A stretch of DNA of 64,000 bases, taken from the NCBI GenBank assembly GCA_050950425.1, contig JBMNHO010000002.1, forward strand, positions 806,001 to 870,000. Reading direction: 5' to 3'. Positions 33,759 through 42,118 of the stretch are shown piece by piece. The position numbers and the translations under genes are program-made. The stretch's first letter is position 1. Every line of letters begins with the position of its first letter. The notes beneath the pieces were generated by a model. It had not been told where the DNA came from and made no database searches. It was given only the letters and a program-made list of their open reading frames with translations. This stretch comes from RGIG529 sp050950425. GTDB taxonomy: Bacteria > Bacillota > Clostridia > Oscillospirales > Oscillospiraceae.

Positions 33759-36077
33759 ATGCTGATATCAACCATACGCAAGCGAGACGGCCGTTTGGCT
33801 CCCTTCGATCAAGGCAAAATTTCGCGTGCCATCAACAAGGCGTTTCAGGCAACGTACAAACCGGATCAAGAGGAAGAGGCATCCCGCATGGCGGAGGAAG
33901 TGACCTCCATGCTGGAGCTGGAGGGAATGGCCGATCCGGATGTGGAACACATTCAGGACATGGTGGAGCGGGTCTTGATGGACAACGGGTACATCCAAAC
34001 GGCCAAAGCCTATATTTTGTACCGCTCCGAGCGCAGCCGCGCCAGGGAGATGAACACCCGCCTGATGAAAATTTATGAAGACATTACCTTTGCCGACGCG
34101 GCCGACAGCGACATCAAGCGGGAAAACGCCAACATCGACGGGGATACCGCCATGGGCGCGATGCTGAAATTTGGCTCGGAAGGGGCCAAGCAGTTTTACG
34201 ATATGTTTGTGCTCAACCCGGATCACGCCAAGGCCCATCGGAAGGGCGACATTCATATTCATGATTTGGATTTTTTGACCCTCACCACCACCTGTTGCCA
34301 GATTGATATCAAAAAGCTGTTTCAGGGCGGGTTTTCCACGGGACACGGCACCTTGCGGGAGCCAAACGACATCGCTTCTTACTCTGCCCTTTGCTGCATC
34401 GCCATTCAGTCCAATCAAAACGACCAACACGGCGGGCAAAGCGTTGTCAACTTCGATTACGGCATGGCGGACGGGGTGCGCAAAACCTTTGTCCGCATCT
34501 ATCGGCAGAACCTGACCCGGGCTTTGATGCTGCTCGCCGGCCGGGAAGACCCGGAACAAGAGATCCAGCAACTCATCCAGCGGGTGCAAGCGGAAACCGG
34601 GCTTCAGCCCACCTTGGAAGATTGCGACGGATATTTCGCGGCGGAGCTTCCCCATCTTGTTGCCGGGTATGGGAGCGAAGCGGAAATGCGAAAGGCCCAG
34701 GCCTTTGCCCATCAGCGCGCCCGCAAAGAAACAGACCGAGCCACCTACCAGGCGCTGGAAGCGTTTATTCACAACTTGAACACCATGCATTCCCGGGCGG
34801 GAGCCCAAACGCCTTTTTCTTCCATCAACTACGGAATGGACACCTCGCCGGAAGGCCGCATGGTGGTCAAAAACCTTCTTTTGGCGACAGAAATGGGGCT
34901 TGGCGGCGGGGAGACTCCCATTTTCCCCATTCAGATTTTCCGAGTCAAGGACGGGGTCAACTTCAACTCCGGGGATCCGAACTACGATTTGTTCCAGCTT
35001 GCTTGCCGTTGCAGCGCCAAGCGGCTGTTTCCCAACTTTTCGTTTCTTGACGCGCCCTATAACCTGCGGCATTACAAACCGGGCCGCCCGGAAACGGAAA
35101 TCGCCTATATGGGCTGCCGCACACGGGTCATCGGGAACGTGTACGACCCTGACCAAGAGATCAGCAACGGGCGGGGAAACTTGTCTTTCACGTCCATCAA
35201 TTTGCCCCGGATTGCCCTGCGGTGCAAAGGAGATATCCCCCTGTTTTTCGAAGAGCTGGATCGGAAGCTGGATCTGGTCATCGCCCAACTTCTGGAGCGC
35301 TTTGAAATCCAGGCAAGAAAACAGGTGCGTAATTTTCCCTTTTTGATGGGCCAGGGCGTTTGGATCGACAGCGACAAGCTGGACTGGGACGACAGCGTGC
35401 GGGAGGTGCTCAAGCACGGCACGCTAAGCTGCGGCTTCATCGGCCTTGCGGAAACCCTCAAGGCGCTGACAGGCCAGCACCACGGAGAGAGCGAGCGTTC
35501 TCAAACTTTGGGCCTTGAAATCATCAGCGCCATGCGGGGCAAAATGGACCAGACCAGCAAAAAATACGGGCTGAATTTTACGCTGCTTGCCACCCCCGCC
35601 GAAGGGTTGTCCGGCCGCTTTGTCCGTCTGGACAGAGAGCGGTTCGGCTGCATCGAGGACGTCACCGACCGGGAGTATTACACCAACAGTTTTCATATCC
35701 CTGTTTATTTCCCCATCTCTGCCTACGACAAAATCCGTCTGGAGGCGCCTTATCATGCCCTGACCAATGCGGGACATATTACATATGTGGAGGTGGATGG
35801 TGACCTCGCCCATAACCTGGAGGCCTTTGAATCCATCGTCCGGGCCATGCAGAAAGCCGGCATCGGCTACGGCTCTGTAAACCACCCCATCGACAGGGAC
35901 CCTATCTGCGGCTTTTCCGGTGTCATCGGGGATCTTTGCCCCGGCTGCGGGCGGCAGGAAGATGACGTCCCCTTTGAGCGCATCCGCCGCATCACAGGGT
36001 ATCTGGTGGGTACGCTGGATCGGTTTAACAACGCCAAGCGGGCGGAGGAGCGGGACCGTGTCAAGCACAGCCGCTAG
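33759..36077 (+). CDS. nrdD: Anaerobic ribonucleoside-triphosphate reductase
   Basis: 772 residues. An N-terminal ATP-cone (TIRKRDGRLAPFDQGKI), the catalytic barrel with HDLDFLTLTTTCCQID, FSSINYGMDTSPEGR, and the C-terminal zinc and glycyl-radical end: CGFSGVIGDLCPGCG and RRITGYLVG with the radical Gly near 746. It reduces NTPs to dNTPs under anaerobic conditions, after activation by NrdG encoded by the overlapping gene. AAAGGAGG precedes the ATG. ATP-cone presence indicates allosteric control by ATP/dATP. Confidence 0.95.
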   Translation: MLISTIRKRDGRLAPFDQGKISRAINKAFQATYKPDQEEEASRMAEEVTSMLELEGMADPDVEHIQDMVERVLMDNGYIQTAKAYILYRSERSRAREMNTRLMKIYEDITFADAADSDIKRENANIDGDTAMGAMLKFGSEGAKQFYDMFVLNPDHAKAHRKGDIHIHDLDFLTLTTTCCQIDIKKLFQGGFSTGHGTLREPNDIASYSALCCIAIQSNQNDQHGGQSVVNFDYGMADGVRKTFVRIYRQNLTRALMLLAGREDPEQEIQQLIQRVQAETGLQPTLEDCDGYFAAELPHLVAGYGSEAEMRKAQAFAHQRARKETDRATYQALEAFIHNLNTMHSRAGAQTPFSSINYGMDTSPEGRMVVKNLLLATEMGLGGGETPIFPIQIFRVKDGVNFNSGDPNYDLFQLACRCSAKRLFPNFSFLDAPYNLRHYKPGRPETEIAYMGCRTRVIGNVYDPDQEISNGRGNLSFTSINLPRIALRCKGDIPLFFEELDRKLDLVIAQLLERFEIQARKQVRNFPFLMGQGVWIDSDKLDWDDSVREVLKHGTLSCGFIGLAETLKALTGQHHGESERSQTLGLEIISAMRGKMDQTSKKYGLNFTLLATPAEGLSGRFVRLDRERFGCIEDVTDREYYTNSFHIPVYFPISAYDKIRLEAPYHALTNAGHITYVEVDGDLAHNLEAFESIVRAMQKAGIGYGSVNHPIDRDPICGFSGVIGDLCPGCGRQEDDVPFERIRRITGYLVGTLDRFNNAKRAEERDRVKHSR

Positions 36078-36612
36078 CGCTCTGCGGATCGCCGGCACCG
36101 TTCAGGACTCCATTGTAGACGGGCCGGGTCTGCGGTTTGCCGTGTTTACTCAGGGCTGCCCCCACCGCTGCCCGGGGTGCCACAACCCTTCCACCCATGA
36201 CCCCGAGGCGGGAGCGCCGGTTTCCGTTTCCGCTTTGATTGACGAGATGCGCAGCTCCCCTCTGACAGGGGGACTGACGCTGTCCGGCGGGGAACCCTTT
36301 TTGCAGGCGGAGGCCTGCATCCCCCTGGCTCGGGCCGCGCGGGAATCCGGCTTGACGGTCTGGGTCTATACGGGATATTGCTATGAAGCCCTTTGCGCAA
36401 AGGACGCGCCGGAAGCGTGGCATATGCTTTTGCAATGTGCCGACGTTTTGGTGGACGGGCCTTTTGTGTTGGAGCAGCGCTCCCTCTCTTTGCCCTTTCG
36501 CGGCAGCGCCAACCAGCGTCTGATCGACCTTCCCAAAAGCCGCCTTGCCAACAACGTTGTGCTTTGGGCGCCTTCTCAGCCCTCGCTGCCGCTTCGTCCC
36601 CCTGAAGGTTGA
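36058..36612 (+). CDS. nrdG: Anaerobic RNR-activating radical SAM protein
   Basis: 184 residues from a GTG preceded by GGAGGAG inside the nrdD end. TQGCPHRCPGCHNP supplies the CxxxCxxC Fe-S ligands of radical SAM enzymes and LTLSGGEPFLQ the SAM-binding GGE motif. NrdG makes the glycyl radical on NrdD. Overlap of 20 nt with nrdD supports translational coupling. The frame is open upstream inside nrdD, but that extension is out of place for the family. Confidence 0.93.
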   Translation: MSSTAASALRIAGTVQDSIVDGPGLRFAVFTQGCPHRCPGCHNPSTHDPEAGAPVSVSALIDEMRSSPLTGGLTLSGGEPFLQAEACIPLARAARESGLTVWVYTGYCYEALCAKDAPEAWHMLLQCADVLVDGPFVLEQRSLSLPFRGSANQRLIDLPKSRLANNVVLWAPSQPSLPLRPPEG

Positions 36613-36658
36613 GCGGCGGCTATGGCCCTTTCCTTTTCCTGTGTTTTCCCCTTCCGAC

Positions 36659-36700
36659 GCGGGAATGCCAACCATCCCAGATTGGCATTCCCGCGTTTTC
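36659..36700 (+). terminator. Terminator after nrdDG
   Basis: 13-bp perfect stem GCGGGAATGCCAA / TTGGCATTCCCGC with a 10-nt loop, followed by GTTTTCTT. Confidence 0.88.
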
Positions 36701-37151
36701 TTCTTCATGCGCCTCCTGGGGGCGGGGGAAGCCACGCCCCTAAACCGCTTCGGTTTCCCTTTGGATTGTTACATTGCACTTTTATTTTTTTTTGCGTAAA
36801 GCAGGGCGCCCTCTCTCCCTCTTTCAAGTTGCGGGACGGGCTGTCCCTTTCTTTTTTGGCGGCGGCTTCCCCTTTGTTTTTCTTTTTGTTCCAACATATT
36901 GCACCCTCTCCCCTTCTCACGGAGTCTGTTGTTTCCGTTTGGGTCAAACACGCAGGGATCGCTTCTTGCATGCGCCTGAATGGTCTGTATCAGCTTCTTC
37001 TTTTCCCATTCGACCGGTCAATTTTCTAACTATAATAAGCCGTTTTCTGCCACTTTTCCCACAAACCAGAGTAAATGATAATAAACTGAATATTTTCGAT
37101 GATAAACACAGTTCCTTGCAATATAATTCGCTTTCCATCGTAATTTTCATC
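36701..37151. other. Intergenic stretch, T-rich, no gene seen
   Basis: About 450 nt between the nrdDG terminator and the atp promoter. Open frames on both strands are low-complexity (Phe/Ser/Leu or Lys/Glu runs), lack a convincing ribosome site and resemble no family. A small GGGAC/GTCCC hairpin with following T-run at about 36831-36855 is the only structure noted. Confidence 0.6.
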
Positions 37152-37180
37152 TTGAAATCTGAGAGAGAAAGGCATATAAT
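37152..37180 (+). promoter_or_regulatory. Promoter of the atp operon
   Basis: TTGAAA and an exact TATAAT separated by 17 nt, about 107 nt upstream of the first atp gene, which leaves a leader of roughly 100 nt. Confidence 0.8.
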
Positions 37181-37286
37181 ACAGTTATCTTCGTTGGAAG
37201 CTTCGTAAAAATCAACATTGTTTTGAAACACAGTCTTTTTTACAAAGCCCAAGCATCAGTACACCAAGTAAAGGCAGGCGAATTCA

Positions 37287-38696
37287 TTGACAGAGTTTAC
37301 GATTTCCATTCTGCTTCTCCTTGCCGCTGCTCTTGTCGCTGTCGTCGGGTTTTTTTTGCGACGATCCGCTCTTGTCAAGCTCCGGACACAGGAGGCAGCC
37401 AAAAAGGGGCCCCGCATCCTTTCAACCGTCGGTTCTCTTTTCCTGATCATCGGCGGCTGGCGGTTTACTGTGGGGCTTCTTTCGCTTTTCTTCGGATCCG
37501 TTGAACGCAACGGAATCTTTCCTCTTCCGGTGATCAGGCCCGATCCGGTCGGCGGGGTTTCCGTCGGCATCGTTTCTTTCGTGTGTCTGGGCATTGTCCT
37601 GGTTTTGGTCCTGTTGGCAGTGCTGGCGCGGCTTTTTGTCGTTCCGCGTATGAAAGACAAGCCGAAAACCATGCAAGCCGCCGTGGAAACGTTTGTTGAC
37701 GCCGTTTCAAACTGCATGGACGTCCGGTGGTCGTTCGTTGTGGCGATGATCCTTTTTTCCTATGTCTCCATTGCCACTGTTGTCATTGGGTTAAAAGCTC
37801 CTTTGACCGGCGTCCCCTGGAACGTTGTTTCGTTCTCCCTTTCCGCTGTTGTCGTGGGCGCCGGCTGCCTTTTGCGGCGACACGCCATTCAAACAGCAGC
37901 ATCACGAACCGAAAAAAGTTTGCGGCATACCAAACGATGGGGTGTCATCCTTATGGTCGCCGGCAGCTGGTCCATTGTGGTTCGGCTCCTCTCCCTGCTG
38001 CTCGGCATGCAGGAGAAAAAGGCATTTCATGTATCCATTTGGGCCGGACGGGTGCAGCTGGGCATCTTTGACCTCAGTGAAACCATGATCCTCACCTGGA
38101 TCATCATGGCTATCTTAATTGTGCTGGCGATTGCTTTTCGCATTTTTGTCGTCCCGCGCATGCAGGAGACGCCAAAAGGCTGGCAAACTGTTTTAGAAAC
38201 CGCCATCGGTTCCATTGCAGATTATACCAATGATATGGCCCCCGGCCTTGGAGACGCGCTGGGTGCTTACATCTTTACCATTGCCGTGTTTTTGGTTTCC
38301 TGCTCGGTGGCGGAGCTGTTTGGAGTGCGTGTTCCAACGTCTGACCTGACGCTTACGTTTGCGATGGCCTTGGTCACATTTTTCCTGATCAATTACTATG
38401 GTCTGAAGAGGAAAGGCTTTGTCGGAAGGATAAAAAGCCTGGCTTCCCCCTCTCCTCTGGTTTTCCCTTTGAGAGTCATCAGCGACATCGCCATTCCCAT
38501 CTCTTTGGCGTGCCGCCTGTTTGGAAACATGCTGGGCGGTTTGATCGTTGTGGATCTGCTGTATTTCGCTCTGGGCACCGGCGCTGTCGGCATCTCCAGC
38601 GTCATCGGTCTTTACTTTAATGTATTCCATCCATTGATCCAAGCGTTTATTTTTATCACACTGTCTCTGACCTTTATCAACGAGGCAGCGGAATAA
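37287..38696 (+). CDS. atpB: ATP synthase subunit a with duplicated N-terminal half
   Basis: 469 residues, about twice the usual 230-270. The C-terminal part is a normal subunit a: RIFVVPRMQETPKGWQ, then VSCSVAELFG, and ISLACRLFGNMLGG with the essential Arg at 410. Residues about 4-145 repeat those at about 178-317: FLRRSA/LLRRHA, GGWRFTVGLLSLFFG/GSWSIVVRLLSLLLG, RLFVVPRMKDKPKTMQ/RIFVVPRMQETPKGWQ, each offset by 170-172. So the first subunit-a helix and a preceding helical pair are present twice. The start is TTG with AAAGGCAGG upstream. Subunit a forms the ion half-channels against the c-ring; the effect of the extra helices is unknown. Confidence 0.85.
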   Translation: MTEFTISILLLLAAALVAVVGFFLRRSALVKLRTQEAAKKGPRILSTVGSLFLIIGGWRFTVGLLSLFFGSVERNGIFPLPVIRPDPVGGVSVGIVSFVCLGIVLVLVLLAVLARLFVVPRMKDKPKTMQAAVETFVDAVSNCMDVRWSFVVAMILFSYVSIATVVIGLKAPLTGVPWNVVSFSLSAVVVGAGCLLRRHAIQTAASRTEKSLRHTKRWGVILMVAGSWSIVVRLLSLLLGMQEKKAFHVSIWAGRVQLGIFDLSETMILTWIIMAILIVLAIAFRIFVVPRMQETPKGWQTVLETAIGSIADYTNDMAPGLGDALGAYIFTIAVFLVSCSVAELFGVRVPTSDLTLTFAMALVTFFLINYYGLKRKGFVGRIKSLASPSPLVFPLRVISDIAIPISLACRLFGNMLGGLIVVDLLYFALGTGAVGISSVIGLYFNVFHPLIQAFIFITLSLTFINEAAE

Positions 38697-38738
38697 GATA
38701 TTTTAATAAAAAATGAAAAATGTAGGAGGCTGTTTTAT

Positions 38739-38963
38739 ATGTCCGCTTTATTACCCATTGGTGTTGCACTCAGTTTGTTGTCTTGCGCGTTTGCCGGCGC
38801 TTCTATGGGAATCGCCACCGGAAAAGCCGTAGAGGCCGTTGCCCGCCAACCGGAGGCATCCGGTAAGATCAACGGCGTGCTGATCCTCGGTCTCGCTTTG
38901 ACCGAATCCACAGCCATTTATGGCTTTGTCACCGCTCTCATTATGATGTTTACAATGCAGTAA
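38739..38963 (+). CDS. atpE: ATP synthase subunit c
   Basis: 74 residues, two helices joined by the polar loop ARQPEAS. The ion-binding carboxylate is Glu in LALTESTAIYG. Na+-type rings need a Gln in helix 1 five residues before the GKA motif plus Glu-Ser in helix 2; here the helix-1 residue is Met (ASMGIATGKA), so the Glu-Ser pair is kept but the Gln is lost. Proton coupling is more likely, but ion choice is not settled by sequence. GTAGGAGG precedes the ATG. Confidence 0.93.
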   Translation: MSALLPIGVALSLLSCAFAGASMGIATGKAVEAVARQPEASGKINGVLILGLALTESTAIYGFVTALIMMFTMQ

Positions 38964-38999
38964 ACAAATTCATATGCACTCACTGAAGGAGGAGTCATC

Positions 39000-39479
39000 A
39001 TGGAAGGCCTCAATCCCCTTGACATCGTAGTACATATTATCAGCATTGTTGTTCTCTTTCTCCTGCTTCGTCTTTTGGTCTATAAGCCCGTGCGGGCCTT
39101 TATATCAAAACGGGAAGGCAAAGTTGCAAAGCAGCTGGAAGACGCCGATGCCGCCGAGCAGAAAGCAAAGGCGTTGCAGACACAATGTTCTGAGGAACTG
39201 ACCGAAGCAAAGGCACAGGCGCTGCAAATCGTGCGCGGCGGCGAAGAAAAAGCCATTCAATCGGCAGATTCTATTCTGGACAATGCCAAAAAAGAAGCGG
39301 GCGTCATCCTGGAAAACGCCCGCAAGCAAACAGAGGAGGACCGCCGGCGGGCCATTGCCTCTATGCAGGAAGACCTTTCCAACCTTACGTTGGAAATCGC
39401 CGGCCGCATTCTCCGCCGCGAGCTGCGTTTGGAAGACAATCGTGCCGTGGCTGAAGATTTTTTTAAAAAGGCGGAATAA
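39000..39479 (+). CDS. atpF: ATP synthase subunit b
   Basis: 159 residues: one N-terminal membrane helix (about 8-28), YKPVRAFISKREGKVAKQLEDA, then a long charged coiled coil to the end (ARKQTEEDRRRAIASMQEDL and EIAGRILRREL). It is the peripheral stalk subunit, normal in length. AAGGAGGAG precedes the ATG. The reduced delta subunit encoded next would bind its C-terminal end. Confidence 0.93.
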   Translation: MEGLNPLDIVVHIISIVVLFLLLRLLVYKPVRAFISKREGKVAKQLEDADAAEQKAKALQTQCSEELTEAKAQALQIVRGGEEKAIQSADSILDNAKKEAGVILENARKQTEEDRRRAIASMQEDLSNLTLEIAGRILRRELRLEDNRAVAEDFFKKAE

Positions 39480-39482
39480 TAC

Positions 39483-39731
39483 ATGCGAGAAGCAATCTTA
39501 AAATTAGCGCCGCCTTATGATCAAGAAGAGCTGGATCTTATCGTACGGGGCTTTGAGAAAAGACTTGGAAAAACAGTGGATTTTCAAGTGGTAGAGGATC
39601 CGTCCTTGATCGGTGGATTTTTAGCGCAGGTGGACGGTAAGATTTATGATTATAGTTTTTCAACGCAGCTCCGTGAGCTGCATCACCAACTTTTAGAACA
39701 TTTAGGCGGTGAGGACAATGCTACAGTTTGA
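39483..39731 (+). CDS. atpH: Truncated ATP synthase subunit delta (C-terminal domain only)
   Basis: 82 residues instead of about 175-185. The C-terminal delta/OSCP region is clear: VDFQVVEDPSLIGGFLAQVDGKIYDYS and STQLRELHHQLLEHL. The N-terminal six-helix bundle, which normally holds the N termini of the alpha subunits, is missing. The gap to atpF is only 3 nt, so no hidden N-terminal part fits upstream. The gene is in frame, has an ATG, and overlaps atpA, so it looks like a maintained short form and not a broken one. How the stalk reaches the F1 head is open. Confidence 0.8.
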   Translation: MREAILKLAPPYDQEELDLIVRGFEKRLGKTVDFQVVEDPSLIGGFLAQVDGKIYDYSFSTQLRELHHQLLEHLGGEDNATV

Positions 39732-41247
39732 AGCGAAACCCGTGGGTCCGTTTTTACGGGAAAGGATCAAACGGTTTGAATTTTCTCCAAAAGTCTATGA
39801 ATATGGAACTGTGCAAAGCTCCAGCGATGATATTGTACAGGTGAATGGTTTGCCCCGAAGCCATTATGGGGAACTTCTGGAATTTGAAAACGACGCGTAT
39901 GGCTTGGCGCTGGATCTGCGCCTGGGCGGTGTTGGTGCCGTCCTGCTTACCAGCGGAAGCCATATCTCCACCGGCTCTGTCGCCCGGGGCACCGGCCGGA
40001 CGGCCGAAGTCTGCGTGGGGCCGGAGCTGTTCGGGCGAGTGGTTGACCCTCTCGGCCGCCCACTGGACGGAAAGGAGCTGCATGCTTCCAACTTTCGTCC
40101 CATTGAAAACCCCGCCCCGTCTATCATCGACCGTATGCCGGTGAAGGAGCCTTTGGAAACGGGCATTCTTGCGGTAGACAGCATGATTCCCATCGGCCGA
40201 GGGCAGAGAGAGCTGATCATCGGCGATCGGCAAACGGGGAAAACGTCTCTGGCTTTGTCTGCCATGCTAAACCAAAAAGGGAAAGACGTCATTTGCATCT
40301 ATTGTGCCATCGGCCAAAAGGCCTCCACCGTCGCCCAGATTGTGCATACGTTGGAGCAGGCCGGGGCCATGGAGCACACCATTGTGGTCGCTTCCACCGC
40401 CGGAGACTCTGCCGCTATGCAGTATCTGGCGCCTTATGCCGGCTGTGCCATTGGGGAGCATTTCATGTACGAAGGCAAGGACGTTTTAATCGTGTATGAC
40501 GATTTGTCCAAGCACGCCGTGGCCTATCGCACCATTTCTTTGCTGCTGCGGCGCCCCTCCGGCCGGGAAGCATACCCCGGAGACGTTTTTTACCTGCACA
40601 GCCGTCTTTTGGAACGGGCCGCTAAGCTGGGGAACGCCTTGGGCGGCGGCTCTATGACAGCCCTTCCCATTGTAGAAACCATGGCGGGAGACATCTCGGC
40701 ATACATCCCCACCAATGTGATCTCCATTACCGACGGCCAAATTTATTTGGAAAGCGAACTGTTCCACTCCGGTGTTCGCCCCGCCGTCAACGTCGGGCTT
40801 TCCGTTTCCCGTGTAGGCCGCTCCGCGCAGCGAGACGCCATGAAAAAAATGTCGGGCAGCCTGCGTCTGGATGTGGCGCAATATCGGGATATGGCGGTTT
40901 TCGCGCAGTTTGGCGCCGATATTGATGATGCCACCGCTTCTTTGCTGCGCCGGGGAGAGCAATTGGTCGAATTGCTGAAGCAGCCCCAGGACGAACTTCT
41001 CTCCCTTGCGGAGCAAGTGTCGATCTTGTCCGCGTTTAATCAGGGCTGCTTTAAGGCCGTTCCCCTTCACAAGGTTCCGGATCATAAGCGGGCATTGCTC
41101 TCTCATCTAAAAAAGGAATATGCCCCTTTGTTGCAGATCATCAATGCAACCGGCGCACTAAATGAAAGCAGTCAAGCGTCTTTGGCAGATGCCGTCACCC
41201 GCTTTTCTGCTGCATATGGAGAAACGGATCATGCAGAACATCAGTGA
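39718..41247 (+). CDS. atpA: ATP synthase subunit alpha
   Basis: 509 residues. Walker A GDRQTGKTS, VYDDLSKHAVAYR, the arginine-finger end NVGLSVSRVGRSAQ and DAMKKMSGSLRLD. The N-terminal segment before the YEYGTV strand (LQFEAKPVGPFLRERIKRFEF) differs from the usual delta-binding helix, in keeping with the shortened delta subunit. The ATG overlaps atpH by 14 nt and follows GGTGAGG; a GTG 9 nt earlier is an alternative. Confidence 0.94.
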   Translation: MLQFEAKPVGPFLRERIKRFEFSPKVYEYGTVQSSSDDIVQVNGLPRSHYGELLEFENDAYGLALDLRLGGVGAVLLTSGSHISTGSVARGTGRTAEVCVGPELFGRVVDPLGRPLDGKELHASNFRPIENPAPSIIDRMPVKEPLETGILAVDSMIPIGRGQRELIIGDRQTGKTSLALSAMLNQKGKDVICIYCAIGQKASTVAQIVHTLEQAGAMEHTIVVASTAGDSAAMQYLAPYAGCAIGEHFMYEGKDVLIVYDDLSKHAVAYRTISLLLRRPSGREAYPGDVFYLHSRLLERAAKLGNALGGGSMTALPIVETMAGDISAYIPTNVISITDGQIYLESELFHSGVRPAVNVGLSVSRVGRSAQRDAMKKMSGSLRLDVAQYRDMAVFAQFGADIDDATASLLRRGEQLVELLKQPQDELLSLAEQVSILSAFNQGCFKAVPLHKVPDHKRALLSHLKKEYAPLLQIINATGALNESSQASLADAVTRFSAAYGETDHAEHQ

Positions 41248-42118
41248 TATTCGCCATCACATCAATGCCGTTGCGGAAACCAGAAAGATCACCGGCGCGA
41301 TGCAGATGGTCGCTTCCTCGCACATGAAAAAGGTCATGTCGCACATTGAGTACAATCAAAAATATTTTGTCCGTCTCCAGTCTACGATGAAGGGAATTTT
41401 GGAATCTTCACAGGAAACTGTACACCCCTATTTGCAGAGCCGGGGCAAAGACCGAAGGACTTATATCGTCATTGCCGGGGACAAGGGAATGGCCGGCTCT
41501 TATAACACCAATCTTTTGCACTTCGCCCACGCGGAGTTGGCCGCCCATCCGGGTTCTTACCTGATTGCGGTGGGTTTGAAAACCCACCAGTTTTTTCGGC
41601 GCAATGGGATCATCCCTGATTTGGAAATCGAGAACTATGCGCAAGACCCTTCCCTCGCCAACGCCCGGGCCCTTGCGTACCACTTGATGTCGCTGTTTGA
41701 CGCGGGGCAAACAGACGGAGTTTATATCATTTTTACCATATTTTCCGGCTCCGTGAAAAACACCCCTGTGGTCAGGCACCTGCTCCCCCTTCTGGTGGGG
41801 GACTTTGACCAGTTTCAAACCCATGCTCTGGAACAAGATGTTTTCTATCTCCCATCCCCGCAGGAGGCCTTTGATTCCCTTGTGCCGCAGTACATCGTCT
41901 CCCGCATCTTCGCTGCCTTTGCGCAGGCATATGCCAGCGAACATTTTGCCCGGATGAATGCCATGCAAAGCGCGAGCCGAAATGCAGATGAGCTTTTAAA
42001 GCGTTTGAAAATGCAATATAATATGGCGCGTCAGGCGGCAATTACACAGGAAATTTCTGAAATTTCCGGTGCCGTTGAGGCGCTGCGAAAGGGAGATGCT
42101 GCTTATGCCACTGAATGA
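41231..42118 (+). CDS. atpG: ATP synthase subunit gamma
   Basis: 295 residues: N-terminal NISDIRHHINAVAETRKITGAMQMVASSHMKKV and C-terminal LLKRLKMQYNMARQAAITQEISEISGAVEAL, the two helices of the rotor shaft, with the Rossmann-like middle (VIAGDKGMAGSYNTNLL). The ATG used has GGAG 7 nt upstream and lies inside the end of atpA. Length and motifs are normal. Confidence 0.93.
   Translation: MQNISDIRHHINAVAETRKITGAMQMVASSHMKKVMSHIEYNQKYFVRLQSTMKGILESSQETVHPYLQSRGKDRRTYIVIAGDKGMAGSYNTNLLHFAHAELAAHPGSYLIAVGLKTHQFFRRNGIIPDLEIENYAQDPSLANARALAYHLMSLFDAGQTDGVYIIFTIFSGSVKNTPVVRHLLPLLVGDFDQFQTHALEQDVFYLPSPQEAFDSLVPQYIVSRIFAAFAQAYASEHFARMNAMQSASRNADELLKRLKMQYNMARQAAITQEISEISGAVEALRKGDAAYATE

Noticed and set aside
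33768..35417. 549-codon frame antisense to nrdD
   Set aside because: Shadow frame; nrdD motifs are intact and the antisense product is rich in His/Gly/Val without any known pattern.
36622..37208. Several frames between nrdG and atpB
   Set aside because: Low-complexity Phe/Ser/Leu-rich translations of a T-rich spacer, with no start signal, and mutually overlapping.
38739..38963. Clear Na+-type c-ring
   Set aside because: The Glu-Ser part fits but the helix-1 Gln is missing, so I do not claim Na+ coupling.
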